DNA of 64,000 bases from Serratia rubidaea (GCA_901472405.1 LR590463.1:4898001-4962000); one strand, 5' to 3'. Shown: positions 8,276 to 19,314, counted from the stretch's first letter. Made by a program: numbers and translations. Notes: generated by a model not told the origin, from the letters alone.

Positions 8276-10382
8276 TTGTACCTGTTTGAAAGCCTTAACC
8301 AGCTGATTCAACGTTACCTGCCTGAGGAGCAAATTAAGCGCCTCAAACAGGCATACCTCGTCGCACGTGATGCTCACGAGGGCCAGACACGCTCCAGCGG
8401 TGAGCCTTATATTACTCACCCGGTCGCCGTGGCCTGCATCCTGGCGGAGATGCGTCTCGATTACGAGACGCTGATGGCCGCCCTGCTGCATGACGTCATT
8501 GAAGACACCCCGGCTACCTATCAGGATATGGAACAGCTGTTCGGCAAAAGCGTTGCCGAACTGGTTGAAGGCGTATCCAAGCTCGACAAGCTCAAGTTCC
8601 AGGATAAAAAAGAAGCGCAGGCGGAAAACTTCCGCAAGATGATCATGGCGATGGTGCAGGATATCCGCGTCGTGCTGATCAAGCTGGCCGACCGTACGCA
8701 CAATATGCGCACCCTCGGTTCGCTGCGCCCGGACAAACGCCGGCGCATCGCGCGTGAAACCCTGGAAATCTACAGCCCGCTGGCGCACCGCCTGGGCATC
8801 CATCACCTGAAAACCGAGCTGGAAGAGCTGGGTTTTGAGGCGCTTTACCCCAACCGCTACCGCGTCATCAAGGAAGTGGTCAAAGCCGCGCGCGGCAACC
8901 GTAAGGAAATGATCCAAAAGATTCTTTCCGAAATTGAAGGACGGTTGACCGAGGCCGGCATCGCCTGCCGCGTCAGCGGACGGGAAAAAACACCTCTATT
9001 CCATTTACTGCAAGATGCACCTGAAAGAGCAGCGCTTCCATTCAATTATGGATATCTACGCGTTCCGGGTGATCGTCAAGGAAGTGGATACCTGTTACCG
9101 CGTGCTGGGCCAGGTGCATAGCCTATACAAACCGCGCCCGGGACGGGTTAAAGATTACATCGCCATTCCCAAGGCCAACGGCTATCAGTCGCTGCATACT
9201 TCGCTGATCGGGCCGCACGGCGTGCCGGTCGAAGTGCAGATCCGTACCGAAGATATGGATCAGATGGCGGAAATGGGGGTGGCGGCGCACTGGGCGTACA
9301 AGGAACAGGGCGAAAGCGGCACCACCGCGCAAATCCGCGCCCAGCGCTGGATGCAAAGCCTGCTGGAACTGCAGCAAAGCGCCGGCAGCTCCTTCGAATT
9401 TATCGAGAGCGTCAAATCCGATCTGTTCCCGGATGAGATTTACGTTTTCACCCCGGAAGGCCGTATTGTCGAACTGCCGGCCGGCGCCACGCCGGTTGAC
9501 TTCGCTTACGCCGTGCATACCGATATCGGCCACGCCTGCGTCGGCGCCCGCGTCGATCGCCAGCCTTATCCGCTGTCACAGGCGCTTACCAGCGGCCAGA
9601 CGGTGGAAATCATCACCGCACCGGGGGCGCGGCCAAACGCTGCCTGGCTGAACTTTGTCGTCAGCTCGAAAGCACGCGCCAAAATCCGCCAGATGCTGAA
9701 AAACCTCAAGCGCGACGACTCCGTCAACCTCGGCCGTCGTCTGCTGAACCATGCGCTGGGCGGCAGCCGCAAGCTGGCCGAAATCCCGCAGGAAAACATT
9801 CAGCACGAGCTGGAGCGCATGAAGCTGGCGACGCTGGACGATCTGCTGGCGGAAATCGGCCTCGGCAACGCCATGAGCGTGGTGGTGGCGAAAAACCTGC
9901 AGGGTGACCAATCCAGCCTCGGCGCCTCTTCCGGCGTGCGCAACCTGGCGATCAAAGGCGCCGACGGCGTACTGATCACCTTTGCCAAGTGCTGCCGGCC
10001 GATCCCGGGCGACCCGATTATCGCCCACGTCAGCCCGGGCAAAGGGCTGGTGATCCACCATGAATCCTGCCGTAACATTCGCGGTTACCAGAAAGAGCCG
10101 GAAAAATTCATGGCGGTCGAGTGGGATAAGGAAACCGAGCAGGAATTCATCGCCGAGATCAAAGTGGACATGTTCAATCATCAGGGGGCGTTGGCCAACC
10201 TGACGGCAGCGATCAATGCTGCCGAGTCCAATATTCAAAGCCTGAATACCGAAGAGAAAGACGGCCGGGTCTACAGCGCCTTTATTCGCCTGACCACTCG
10301 CGATCGCATCCATCTGGCAAATATCATGCGTAAAATCCGTATCATGCCGGATGTGATTAAAGTTAACCGTAACCGAAACTAG
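8276..10382 (+). CDS. spoT: Bifunctional (p)ppGpp synthase/hydrolase SpoT (one frame break)
   Basis: SpoT makes and mainly degrades (p)ppGpp in response to carbon, fatty-acid and iron stress. Order of domains: HD hydrolase (HD at residues 72-73, LLHDVIEDTP), synthetase-like domain, TGS (IYVFTPEGRIVELPAGATPVDFAY), zinc-finger/helical region (TFAKCCRPIPGDP) and C-terminal ACT. The start is TTG, as in E. coli, 18 bases after rpoZ. An A6 run at 8985-8990 contains one extra A; removing it joins REK to HLYSIYCKM and gives 701 residues. Apart from that break the gene is intact, so the frameshift is probably a consensus error. Confidence 0.95.
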
Positions 10383-10387
10383 CGCCT

Positions 10388-11083
10388 ATGAGCCCCGAAC
10401 GCTATGCGCGGATTTGTGAAATGCTCGCCACCCGGCAACCGGATCTGACGGTCTGTCTGGAGCAGGTTCACAAACCGCATAACGTCTCCGCAATTATCCG
10501 CACCGCCGACGCCGTCGGCGTGCACCAGGTTCACGCCGTCTGGCCAACCGCCCGCATGCGCACGCTGGTTTCTTCCGCCGCCGGCAGCAACAGCTGGGTC
10601 AACGTAAAAACGCACCCGACCATTGGCGATGCGGTGCAGCATATGAAGGGCCAGGGCATGCAGATCCTGGCGACCCACCTTTCCGACCGCGCGGTGGATT
10701 TCCGCGATATCGATTACACCCGGCCAACCTGTATTCTGCTGGGGCAGGAGAAAACCGGCATCACCGAAGAAGCCCTGCAGCTGGCCGACCAGGACATTAT
10801 CATTCCGATGATCGGCATGGTGCAGTCGCTCAACGTCTCCGTGGCTTCCGCCCTGATCCTGTATGAAGCACAGCGGCAGCGCCAGAACGCCGGCATGTAC
10901 CGCCGCGATCGCAGCATGCTGGATGACGAAGAGCAGCAGCGTCTGTTGTTTGAAGGCGGCTACCCGGTGCTGGCCAACGTCGCCAAGCGCAAAGGCCTGC
11001 CGCGCCCGCATATCGATGAAAACGGCGAAGTGGTCGCCGACGCCGAATGGTGGGCCACCATGCAAGCCACGGTGCGCAGATGA
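10388..11083 (+). CDS. trmH: tRNA (guanosine-18-2'-O)-methyltransferase TrmH
   Basis: TrmH (SpoU) methylates the ribose of G18 in the tRNA D-loop using S-adenosylmethionine. The SPOUT fold signatures are present: NVSAIIRTADA near residues 32-42, LLGQEKTGI, and IPMIGMVQSLNVSVA, which form the trefoil-knot cofactor site. At 231 residues it is family length. It lies 5 bases after spoT, and its TGA overlaps the recG ATG (ATGA), so the three genes are probably translated as one operon. Confidence 0.95.
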   Translation: MSPERYARICEMLATRQPDLTVCLEQVHKPHNVSAIIRTADAVGVHQVHAVWPTARMRTLVSSAAGSNSWVNVKTHPTIGDAVQHMKGQGMQILATHLSDRAVDFRDIDYTRPTCILLGQEKTGITEEALQLADQDIIIPMIGMVQSLNVSVASALILYEAQRQRQNAGMYRRDRSMLDDEEQQRLLFEGGYPVLANVAKRKGLPRPHIDENGEVVADAEWWATMQATVRR

Positions 11084-13160
11084 AAGGCCGCCTGCTGGAT
11101 GCGGTTCCGCTCACCACGCTGACCGGCGTTGGCGCCAGCCAGGCCGCCAAACTGGCGAAAATCGGGTTGGACACCATTCAGGATCTGCTGCTGCACCTGC
11201 CGCTGCGTTATGAAGACCGCACCCGTCTGTACCCCATCAACGACCTGCTGCCGGGCATTTTCGCCACGGTAGAGGGCGAAGTGCTGCGCAGCGATATCAG
11301 TTTCGGTCGCCGCCGCATGCTGACCTGCCAAATCAGCGACGGCACCGGCATCCTCACCATGCGCTTTTTCAATTTCAACGCGGCGATGAAAAACAGCCTG
11401 GCGACCGGACGCCGGGTCACCGCCTACGGGGAAATCAAACGCGGCAACCACGGTGCGGAAATTATTCATCCGGAATACCGCCTGCAGGGCGAGCATGACG
11501 ACGTTGAGCTGCAGGCGTCGCTGACGCCGGTCTACCCCACCACCGAAGGCGTACGCCAGGCGACGCTGCGTAAGCTGACCGATCAGGCGCTGGAGCTGCT
11601 GGACACCTGCGCCATTACCGAACTGCTGCCGCCGGAACTGAGCGGCGGGCTGATGAGCCTGCCGCAGGCGCTGCATACGCTGCATCGTCCGCCGCCGGAT
11701 ATCCAGCTGGCCGATCTGGAGCTGGGCAAGCACCCGGCGCAGAAACGGCTGATTATGGAAGAGCTGCTGGCGCACAACCTCAGCATGCTGGCGGTACGTG
11801 CCGGCGCGCAGAGCTACCACGCCCAGCCGCTGCTGCCGGACGACGCCTTGAAAAAGGCGTTTCTGGCCCAGCTGCCGTTTGCGCCGACCGGTGCGCAACA
11901 GCGCGTGGTGGCGGATATCGAAGCGGATATGCAAAAAGATTTCCGATGATGCGCCTGGTTCAGGGCGACGTCGGCTCTGGGAAAACGCTGGTGGCGGCGC
12001 TGGCGGCGCTGCGCGCTATTGCTAACGGCAAACAGGTGGCGCTGATGGCGCCGACCGAGCTGCTGGCGGAACAGCACGCGAATAACTTCCGCCAATGGTT
12101 TGCGCCGTTGGGCATTGAGGTCGGCTGGCTGGCCGGGAAACAAAAAGGCAAGGCGCGTATCGCGCAGCAGGAAGCGATCGCCAGCGGCCAGGTTTCCATG
12201 GTGGTCGGCACCCACGCTATCTTCCAGGAACAGGTGCAATTTAACGGGCTGGCGCTGGTTATCATCGATGAACAGCATCGCTTTGGCGTCCACCAGCGTC
12301 TGGCGCTGTGGGAAAAAGGTGAAGAGCAGGGCTTCCATGCCCATCAGCTGATCATGACCGCCACGCCGATCCCGCGTACGCTGGCGATGACCGCCTACGC
12401 CGATCTGGATACCTCGGTCATTGACGAACTGCCGCCGGGACGCACGCCGGTCACCACCGTGGCGATCCCGGATACCCGCCGGGCGGACATTATCGAACGC
12501 GTCAGAAACGCCTGCCTGCAGGAAGGGCGCCAGGCTTACTGGGTCTGTACGCTGATTGAAGAGTCCGAGCTGCTGGAAGCGCAGGCGGCGGAAGCCACCT
12601 GGGAAGAACTGAAGACGGCGCTGCCGGAGCTGAAGGTAGCGCTGGTGCACGGCCGGATGAAAGCACAGGAAAAACAGGCGGTGATGCAGGCCTTCAAGCA
12701 GGGCGAACTGCAGCTGCTGGTCGCCACCACGGTGATCGAGGTCGGCGTCGACGTGCCGAACGCCAGCCTGATGATTATTGAAAACCCGGAGCGGCTGGGT
12801 CTGGCGCAGCTGCACCAGCTGCGTGGCCGCGTAGGCCGCGGCGCGGTCGCCTCGCACTGCGTGCTGTTGTACAAAACGCCGCTGAGTAAAACCGCGCAAA
12901 AACGCCTGCAGGTGCTGCGCGACAGCAACGACGGCTTCGTGATTGCCCAGCGCGATCTGGAAATCCGCGGCCCCGGCGAGCTGTTGGGCACCCGGCAGAC
13001 CGGCAGTGCCGAATTCAAAGTCGCCGATCTGCTGCGCGACCAGGCGATGATCCCGGAAGTCCAGCGGGTTGCGCGCCATATCCACCAGCACTATCCCGAC
13101 CATGCTCAGGCGCTGATCGAGCGCTGGCTGCCGGAAAAAGCCCGCTACTCCAACGCATAA
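11080..13160 (+). CDS. recG: ATP-dependent DNA helicase RecG (one frame break)
   Basis: RecG remodels stalled forks and Holliday junctions. It has an N-terminal wedge/OB domain, then a superfamily 2 helicase core with GDVGSGKT (Walker A), IIDEQHRFG (DEQH box), TATPIPRT and the C-terminal RGRVGRG motif VI. The ATG at 11080 overlaps the trmH stop. A missing T at 11940-11942 (TTT for TTTT) splits the frame just before MMRLVQGDVGSGKT. Restoring it gives 693 residues, identical to the E. coli length. A strong bidirectional terminator follows. Confidence 0.95.
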
Positions 13161-13187
13161 AAAAGGGCGCCGATAAGGCGCCCTTTT
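13161..13187. terminator. Bidirectional terminator between recG and gltS
   Basis: An 11-bp perfect inverted repeat AAAAGGGCGCC / GGCGCCCTTTT surrounds a 5-base loop. It gives a U-run on both strands and separates the convergent genes recG and gltS. Confidence 0.9.
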
Positions 13188-13219
13188 GCCGTCCTGCGGG
13201 GTAACATCCCCCGCCTGAC

Positions 13220-14427
13220 TCAGCCAATCGCCGGGAAGACCGGCAGCAGCAGATACAGCTTAATAATGATGGCGTTGGCGATATCGATAAAGAACGCCCC
13301 AACCATCGGCACCACCAGAAACGCCAGATGCGACGGGCCAAAGCGATCGGTAATCGCCTGCATATTGGCGATCGCGGTCGGCGTAGCGCCCATCCCGAAG
13401 CCGCAGTGCCCGGCAGCCAGCACCGCCGCGTCATAGTTTTTGCCCATCACCCGGTAGGTGACGAAAATCGCGTACAGCGCCATCACCAGCGTCTGCACCG
13501 CCAGGATCGCCAGCATCGGCAGCGCCAGCGACGCCAGCTCCCACAGGCGCAGGCTCATCAGCGCCATCGCCAGGAACAGCGACAGACTGACGTTGCCCAG
13601 CACCGATACCGCACGTTCAAACACGGTATAAAAGCCGGTAAATGCCAGCGTATTGCTGAGGATCACCCCGACAAACAGTACGCAGACGAAGTTAGGCAGC
13701 TCGAACACCGTGCCGCTCAGCAGGCCGGCAATCAGCTGGCCAAGGCTGAGGCAGATGGCGATCATCGCGATGGTTTCAATCATCACCAAGGATGTGATCA
13801 GGCGGCCGCTCTCCGGCTTCTCAAAGCCGCTCGGCTGGACGCTGTCATCCGGCGAACCTTCCGGGTGGAACGTTTAACCAGATGGCGCGCTACCGGGCCG
13901 CCAATCAGGCCGCCCAGCACCAGGCCGAAGGTGGCGCAGGCCATCGCCACTTCGGTGGCGTTTTCAAAGCCGTAACGCTCGATAAACAGTTTACTCCAGG
14001 CGGCGCCGGTGCCGTGGCCGCCCGACAGGGTGATCGAACCGGCGATCAGGCCCATCAGCGGGTCCATCCCCAGCATCTTCGCCATACCGATGCCGATGGC
14101 GTTCTGCACCACCAGCAGCCCCAGCACCACAAACAGGAAGATAACCAGCGCCTTACCGCCGGCGCGCAGCCGCGCCAAGTTGGCATTAAGGCCGATAGTG
14201 GCGAAGAAGGCCAGCATCAGCGGATCTTTCAGCGACATATCGAAGCTGATTTCCCAGTTAACGGTCTGTTTTAAAATCAGCAATAACAGCGCAACCAGTA
14301 AACCACCGGCGACGGGGGCGGGAATGGTGTATTTTTTGAGCAGAGGAATGCTTCTAACGCACTTGCCCCCAAGGAGCAAAACCAGAGTTGCGGCAACCAA
14401 CGTGCCATAAGTATCAAGATGAAACAT
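13220..14427 (-). CDS. gltS: Sodium/glutamate symporter GltS (one frame break)
   Basis: GltS imports glutamate with Na+ across the inner membrane. It consists of two inverted halves of membrane helices; each has a glycine-rich reentrant signature, GSITLSGGHGTGAAW in the first and AAGHCGFGMGATPTAIANM in the second. A missing C at 13863-13865 (GGG on the plus strand) breaks the frame after LVKRST. Restoring it reads PEGSPDDSV then LITSLVMIETIAMI and gives 402 residues, as expected for the family. It is convergent with recG and divergent from xanP. Confidence 0.93.
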
Positions 14428-14668
14428 CTAGGTACTCCGTGTGAGGGGAAAAATCCAATTTTATTAATAAGTTATATAAAACCACTGAGTTTTTTAAACT
14501 TGATGAATGCAGGATTAGAAGGAAAAAACGCTGAGAAGACAAGAAAAAATGCATGAAAATGCGACATTAATAAAAATAATAGGGGAAGAAAAGCAAAGAG
14601 CAACCGTTTGCTTTTAGTGCCCAGACGATTAAAATGCCTGCTTTGCCGTTTCGGAAAAGTGCCACACC

Positions 14669-16063
14669 ATGACCATGCAATCCGCCGAGCTTGAACCCGC
14701 GCAAAACGCCTCCGCCGCCTCGCCCAAAAGTGAACTGATCTACCGTCTGGAAGACCGCCCGCCGCTGCCGCAAACGCTGTTTGCCGCCGGCCAGCACCTG
14801 CTGGCGATGTTCGTGGCCGTGATCACGCCGGCGCTGCTGATCTGCCAGGCATTAGGGCTGCCGGCGCAGGATACTCAGCACATTATCAGCATGTCGCTGT
14901 TCGCCTCCGGTCTGGCCTCCATTTTACAAATCAAGACCTGGGGTCCGGTCGGCTCCGGCCTGCTGTCGATTCAGGGCACCAGCTTTAACTTCGTATCGCC
15001 GCTGATTATGGGCGGCATGGCGCTGAAAAACGGCGGCGCAGACGTGCCGACCATGATGGCGGCGCTGTTCGGCACCCTGATGGTCGCCTCCTGCACCGAG
15101 ATTCTGCTGTCGCGCGTCCTGCACCTGGCGCGCCGCATTATTACGCCGCTGGTTTCAGGCATTGTGGTGATGATCATCGGCCTGTCGCTGATTCAGGTCG
15201 GCCTGACCTCCATCGGCGGCGGCTACGCCGCCATGAACGATCACACCTTCGGCGCGCCCAAAAATCTGCTGCTGGCCGGCGCGGTGCTGGCGGTGATCAT
15301 TCTGCTCAATCGTCAGCGCAATCCCTATCTGCGCGTCGCTTCGCTGGTGATCGCCATGGCGGTCGGCTATCTGCTGGCCTGGGCGCTCGATATGCTGCCC
15401 GCCAGCCAGCCCGTCAGCAACGCCGCGCCCATCACCATCCCTACCCCGCTGTATTACGGGCTGGGCTTCGACTGGAATCTGCTGCTGCCGCTGATGCTGA
15501 TCTTTATGGTCACCTCGCTGGAAACCATCGGCGACATCACCGCCACCTCTGACGTCTCCGAGCAGCCGGTGCGCGGCCCGCTGTATATGAAACGCCTGAA
15601 GGGCGGCGTGCTGGCCAACGGTTTGAACTCCATGCTGTCGGCGGTCTTCAACACCTTCCCGAACTCCTGCTTCGGCCAGAACAACGGCGTGATCCAGCTG
15701 ACCGGCGTCGCCAGCCGCTACGTCGGCTTTGTGGTGGCGCTGATGCTGATCGCGCTGGGCCTGTTCCCGGCGGTCGCCGGCTTTGTGCAGCATATTCCCG
15801 AGCCGGTACTGGGCGGCGCCACCATCGTGATGTTCGGCACCATCGCCGCGTCCGGCGTGCGCATCGTCTCGCGTGAGAAGCTTAATCGCCGCGCCATCAT
15901 GATTATGGCGCTGTCGCTGGCGGTCGGTATGGGCGTTTCCCAGCAGCCGCTGATTTTGCAGTTCGCCCCAGACTGGCTGAAAACCCTGCTCTCCTCCGGC
16001 ATCGCCGCCGGCGGGATCACCGCCATCGTACTGAACCTGGTGTTCCCGCAAGAGAAGGAATAA
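14669..16063 (+). CDS. xanP: Xanthine:proton symporter XanP
   Basis: This 464-residue NCS2/NAT purine transporter is close to E. coli XanP (YicE). Family motifs are visible: the QH signature (AAGQHLLAMF) near residues 40-49, SIQGTSFNFV, SLETIGDIT, and FNTFPNSCFGQNNGVIQLTGVASRY in the NAT signature region. It takes up xanthine for purine salvage. The ATG at 14669 is followed by a second ATG two codons later; the ribosome site is weak for both. The gene is monocistronic, with a strong terminator after it. Confidence 0.94.
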   Translation: MTMQSAELEPAQNASAASPKSELIYRLEDRPPLPQTLFAAGQHLLAMFVAVITPALLICQALGLPAQDTQHIISMSLFASGLASILQIKTWGPVGSGLLSIQGTSFNFVSPLIMGGMALKNGGADVPTMMAALFGTLMVASCTEILLSRVLHLARRIITPLVSGIVVMIIGLSLIQVGLTSIGGGYAAMNDHTFGAPKNLLLAGAVLAVIILLNRQRNPYLRVASLVIAMAVGYLLAWALDMLPASQPVSNAAPITIPTPLYYGLGFDWNLLLPLMLIFMVTSLETIGDITATSDVSEQPVRGPLYMKRLKGGVLANGLNSMLSAVFNTFPNSCFGQNNGVIQLTGVASRYVGFVVALMLIALGLFPAVAGFVQHIPEPVLGGATIVMFGTIAASGVRIVSREKLNRRAIMIMALSLAVGMGVSQQPLILQFAPDWLKTLLSSGIAAGGITAIVLNLVFPQEKE

Positions 16064-16100
16064 TCCTGCCGTCGGGCCGCATAGCCCACGCTTATCGTCT

Positions 16101-16126
16101 AAAACGGCCGCCTGCGGCCGTTTTTT
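16101..16126 (+). terminator. Rho-independent terminator of xanP
   Basis: An 11-bp stem AAAACGGCCGC / GCGGCCGTTTT with a 2-base apex is followed by further T residues and ATT. Confidence 0.9.
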
Positions 16127-16213
16127 ATTGCCACTCAGACCATTACCCTTGAGATAGCCGGCCAATTACGGCATAAACGGGGTATCTTTTTTGAGCGCTG
16201 GGGTGGGCAGGCG

Positions 16214-17875
16214 ATGAAATTTATCGGGAAACTGTTGCTATGGCTGCTGGTGGCGGCGGCAATCATCATCGTATTGCTGTATCTGGTCGGGCAGAGCCGC
16301 TGGGCCGCCGGCCAGATCGGCGACTGGGTGAGCGAGCGCGGCGACTACCGCCTCTCTCTTGGCAAAATCACCCACTCCTGGGATAACCCAACGCAGGTCA
16401 GCCTGGAAGAGGTCACGCTGGCGCGCGCCAACCAGCCGCAGGCATTGGCGGCCAAGCGCGTCGATCTCGGCCTCAGCCTGCGGCAGATCACTAACCCGCG
16501 CTACTTCCACAGCGTGACGCTGCGCGACGGCACGCTCAATGTGCAGCCTGACGCTGCGGCGCTGCCGCTCCAGGCAGACGTGCTGCAGCTGAGCAATATG
16601 GCCGTGCACGCCGGCGACGCCGACTGGCGGCTCAACGCGCAGCGCGTCAACGCCGGGATAACGCCATGGCGGCCTCAGCCCGGCGAACTGCTGGGCAATA
16701 ACAACCGCTTCCAGTTCAGCGCCGGTTCGCTGACCCTGAACGACATTCCCGCCTCACAGGCGCTGATACAGGGGCAAATCAAAGACCATCAGTTGCTGCT
16801 GGAAGATTTCGGCGCCAACCTCGCCCAGGGCGATCTCACCGGCAAGGCGACGCGCGCCGCCGACGGCAGCTGGCTGGTAGAACGCCTGCGCCTGAACAAG
16901 GTGCGCCTGCAAACCCCGCTGTCGCTGGAGCAGTTCTGGCAGCGCGTAACCACCCTGCCGCCAATCACGCTGAAACGCTTTGATCTGATCGATGCGCGTC
17001 TGGAAGGTAAAGCGTGGGCGTTTAACGATCTCGACCTGTCCCTGCAGAACGTCACCCTGCAACAGGGGAACTGGCGCAGCGAGGACGGCGCGTTCAATGC
17101 CAACGCCAGCGATATCATCAACGGCCGCTTCCATCTGGTGGATCCGATTATCAGTACGCGGCTGTCGCCGGCCGGCGTTGCCATCGAGCAGTTTACTTCG
17201 CGCTGGGAAGGCGGTTTGCTGCGCGCCAGCGGCAGCTGGCTGCGCGCCACCAAACGCTTGCAGCTGGACGACGTCACCGTCGCGGCGCTGGAGTATACTC
17301 TGCCGCAGAACTGGCGCGAGCTGTGGCTCAGGCCGCTGCCGGCCTGGCTGTCGCAGGTATATGTCAACAAGCTGACCACCAACCGCAACCTGATTATCGA
17401 TATCAATCCGGCGTTTCCGTTCCAGCTAACGGCGCTGAACGGCTACGGCAGCAGCCTGCTGCTGGCACGCGATGGTCAGTGGGGGATCTGGTCCGGCTCG
17501 CTGAACCTGAGCGCCAACGAAGCGACGTTCAATAAAATCGACGTCCGCAGGCCCTCGCTGGCGCTGACGGCGGACCCGCGGCAGATCGCCGTTACCGAAC
17601 TCAGCGCCTTTATGCCGGATGGCCTGCTGGATGCCAAGGCCAGCGTGATGCAGCTGCCAGGCAAACCGTTTTCGCTGTCGCTGTCCGGTCGTTCGGTGCC
17701 GCTCAACACCCTGCAGCAGTGGGGCTGGCAGCCGGTGCCGCTGGAGGGCGACGGCAACCTGCAGTTGCAGTTGCAGGGGCTGTTAAACAGCGACGGGCCG
17801 TTCCGGGATTCCGTGCGGGGAACTTTGCAGGCCACGGCGAAAGACGGGCAAACGCTCAGTCAGCAGCAGCCATAA
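16214..17875 (+). CDS. yicH: YicH, AsmA-family inner-membrane-anchored protein
   Basis: This 553-residue protein has one N-terminal membrane helix (about residues 7-27) and a long periplasmic beta-rich region typical of the AsmA/YicH group. Related large AsmA-like proteins are implicated in phospholipid transport or envelope homeostasis; the role of YicH itself is not established. It keeps its E. coli position after xanP. It is slightly shorter than the E. coli protein (about 569), and its last residues, QTLSQQQP, look natural, but a terminal frameshift cannot be excluded given the error rate here. Confidence 0.85.
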   Translation: MKFIGKLLLWLLVAAAIIIVLLYLVGQSRWAAGQIGDWVSERGDYRLSLGKITHSWDNPTQVSLEEVTLARANQPQALAAKRVDLGLSLRQITNPRYFHSVTLRDGTLNVQPDAAALPLQADVLQLSNMAVHAGDADWRLNAQRVNAGITPWRPQPGELLGNNNRFQFSAGSLTLNDIPASQALIQGQIKDHQLLLEDFGANLAQGDLTGKATRAADGSWLVERLRLNKVRLQTPLSLEQFWQRVTTLPPITLKRFDLIDARLEGKAWAFNDLDLSLQNVTLQQGNWRSEDGAFNANASDIINGRFHLVDPIISTRLSPAGVAIEQFTSRWEGGLLRASGSWLRATKRLQLDDVTVAALEYTLPQNWRELWLRPLPAWLSQVYVNKLTTNRNLIIDINPAFPFQLTALNGYGSSLLLARDGQWGIWSGSLNLSANEATFNKIDVRRPSLALTADPRQIAVTELSAFMPDGLLDAKASVMQLPGKPFSLSLSGRSVPLNTLQQWGWQPVPLEGDGNLQLQLQGLLNSDGPFRDSVRGTLQATAKDGQTLSQQQP

Positions 17876-17880
17876 ACTCG

Positions 17881-17903
17881 CGAGGGCGCGCACGGCGCCC
17901 TCG
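17881..17903. terminator. Stem-loop between convergent yicH and yiiD
   Basis: A 9-bp stem CGAGGGCGC / GCGCCCTCG with a 5-base loop lies between the two stop codons. It has no long U-run, so it is a probable but weak terminator. Confidence 0.55.
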
Positions 17904-17907
17904 TTGC

Positions 17908-18855
17908 CTATTCGGGAATGGCTTCACAGCCGCCCTGATCCAATGGCACTTCCGGCTCGGCCGGCAGCACCATGTAGGTGCCCTCAAACACCGCCCCTTT
18001 ATCATCATCGCCAAACAGCACCACTTCCGCCTGCACGCGGGCGCGGCGGCCGCGCGCCAGTCGGTCAAGATCGCCGCTCAGCGAGCTGAGATCGGCCACC
18101 GCCCGCGGACGGCCGGTGATTGGCTTGCTGTAGCGGATATGCGCATCCGCCAGAATGATGGTGCCGCCCAAATGGCGCTCGCGCAGCAGCAGCCAGATCA
18201 GTCCCCAGGCGGTCAGCGTCGCCAGCGAGAACAGGCTGCCGGCAAACAGCGTATGGTGCGGGTTCTGATTGCCGACCTCCGGCATGGTGGTGACAAAGCG
18301 CTGGCCGGTGTACTGGCTGATGCGCACCCCCATCTTTTCACTGAGCGGAATATGATCGTACCAGGCCTGCTGCAGCTGCCCGCACCAGTCCGGGCGGTGC
18401 AGGATATCGTCCAGCGTCGCCACCGGCTTAATCATCAGGAAGTGGCGGATCGGCGAGGTCTGCGGCGCGCTGATCTCCCCCTGGCTTTCAAACCCCAGCT
18501 TGGCGAAGAACGCCACCGCATCTTCACGCGCGCTGCATACCACGCGCTTCACGCCTTCCTGGCGCGCTACCGACTCCAGCGTCATCGCCACCAGCGTGCC
18601 CAGCCCTTTATCCTGTACGCCAGGGTCGACCGCTAAAAAACGAATCGCCGCTTCGTTATCCGCGTTGATGTACAGCCGGCCGACGGCGACGATTTTGCCA
18701 TTCTCATCCACCACCATTTGGTGGTGCGCCATGGCGTCATAGGCATCCTTTTCCGAACCCACCGGCTGGTGTAATGGCTTGCGCAGCATTTCCCAGCGAA
18801 ACTGGTAATAATCCTTCAGTTCTTGTTCTGTAACGGGTACTCGTAGGTGATACAT
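17908..18855 (-). CDS. yiiD: YiiD: GNAT acetyltransferase fused to hotdog thioesterase-like domain
   Basis: The first about 150 residues form a GNAT domain (AIRFLAVDPGVQDKGLGTLV holds the acetyl-CoA loop). The rest is a YiiD-type hotdog domain (NPHHTLFAGSLFSLATLTAWG, then HIRYSKPITGRP). Proteins of this architecture have been linked to initiation of fatty-acid synthesis (reported under names such as FabY and MadA), but the exact reaction is recalled rather than shown here. At 315 residues it is close to E. coli length. It lies 21 bases after dtd in the same direction, as in E. coli. Confidence 0.9.
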   Translation of the reverse strand: MYHLRVPVTEQELKDYYQFRWEMLRKPLHQPVGSEKDAYDAMAHHQMVVDENGKIVAVGRLYINADNEAAIRFLAVDPGVQDKGLGTLVAMTLESVARQEGVKRVVCSAREDAVAFFAKLGFESQGEISAPQTSPIRHFLMIKPVATLDDILHRPDWCGQLQQAWYDHIPLSEKMGVRISQYTGQRFVTTMPEVGNQNPHHTLFAGSLFSLATLTAWGLIWLLLRERHLGGTIILADAHIRYSKPITGRPRAVADLSSLSGDLDRLARGRRARVQAEVVLFGDDDKGAVFEGTYMVLPAEPEVPLDQGGCEAIPE

Positions 18856-18876
18856 AGACGCCTTCTCTCCAAATTT

Positions 18877-19314
18877 TTAAACCTGTAGCCAGAACGTCAC
18901 CGGACCGTCGTTCACCAGTGCGACTTGCATATCCGCCGCGAACTCGCCGGTCTGTGTTTCCACGCCGCGTTCGCGGCATTGGCCAACAAAATACTGATAT
19001 AGCCGATCGGCCTGCGCAGGCTCCGCGCCGCGCGAGAAGCCGGGCCGCATACCTTTTTGCGTGTCCGCGGCCAGCGTAAACTGTGAAACCACCAGCACGC
19101 TGCCGCCGGCCTGCTGAACGTTAAGGTTCATCTTGCCATTATCATCACCAAAAATGCGGTAGCCCAGCACGCGCTCGCACAAACGCTCGGCTTTCTGTTC
19201 GTTATCATCTTGCTCTACACCCAATAACACTAACAAACCTGGGCCAATTTTGCCTACCGTCTCGCCGTTTACCGTGACGCTGGCGTTTAATACTCGCTGA
19301 ATCAATGCAATCAT
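18877..19314 (-). CDS. dtd: D-aminoacyl-tRNA deacylase
   Basis: Dtd removes D-amino acids (and glycine) wrongly attached to tRNA. The 145-residue protein has the active-site motif SQFTLAAD at residues 77-84 and the cross-subunit Gly-cisPro motif at Gly137-Pro138 (NDGPVTFWLQV). It sits between yihY and yiiD in the conserved yihX-yihY-dtd-yiiD order; only 24 bases separate it from yihY. Confidence 0.96.
   Translation of the reverse strand: MIALIQRVLNASVTVNGETVGKIGPGLLVLLGVEQDDNEQKAERLCERVLGYRIFGDDNGKMNLNVQQAGGSVLVVSQFTLAADTQKGMRPGFSRGAEPAQADRLYQYFVGQCRERGVETQTGEFAADMQVALVNDGPVTFWLQV

Noticed and set aside
10863..11213. 116-codon plus-strand frame across trmH and recG
   Set aside because: It is another frame of two well-supported genes.
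11814..13103. 429-codon minus-strand frame
   Set aside because: It is a shadow of recG with no recognisable domain.
15155..16165. 336-codon minus-strand frame
   Set aside because: It is antisense to xanP and reads as low-complexity Gly/Asp/His/Gln, as expected from a GC-rich coding strand.
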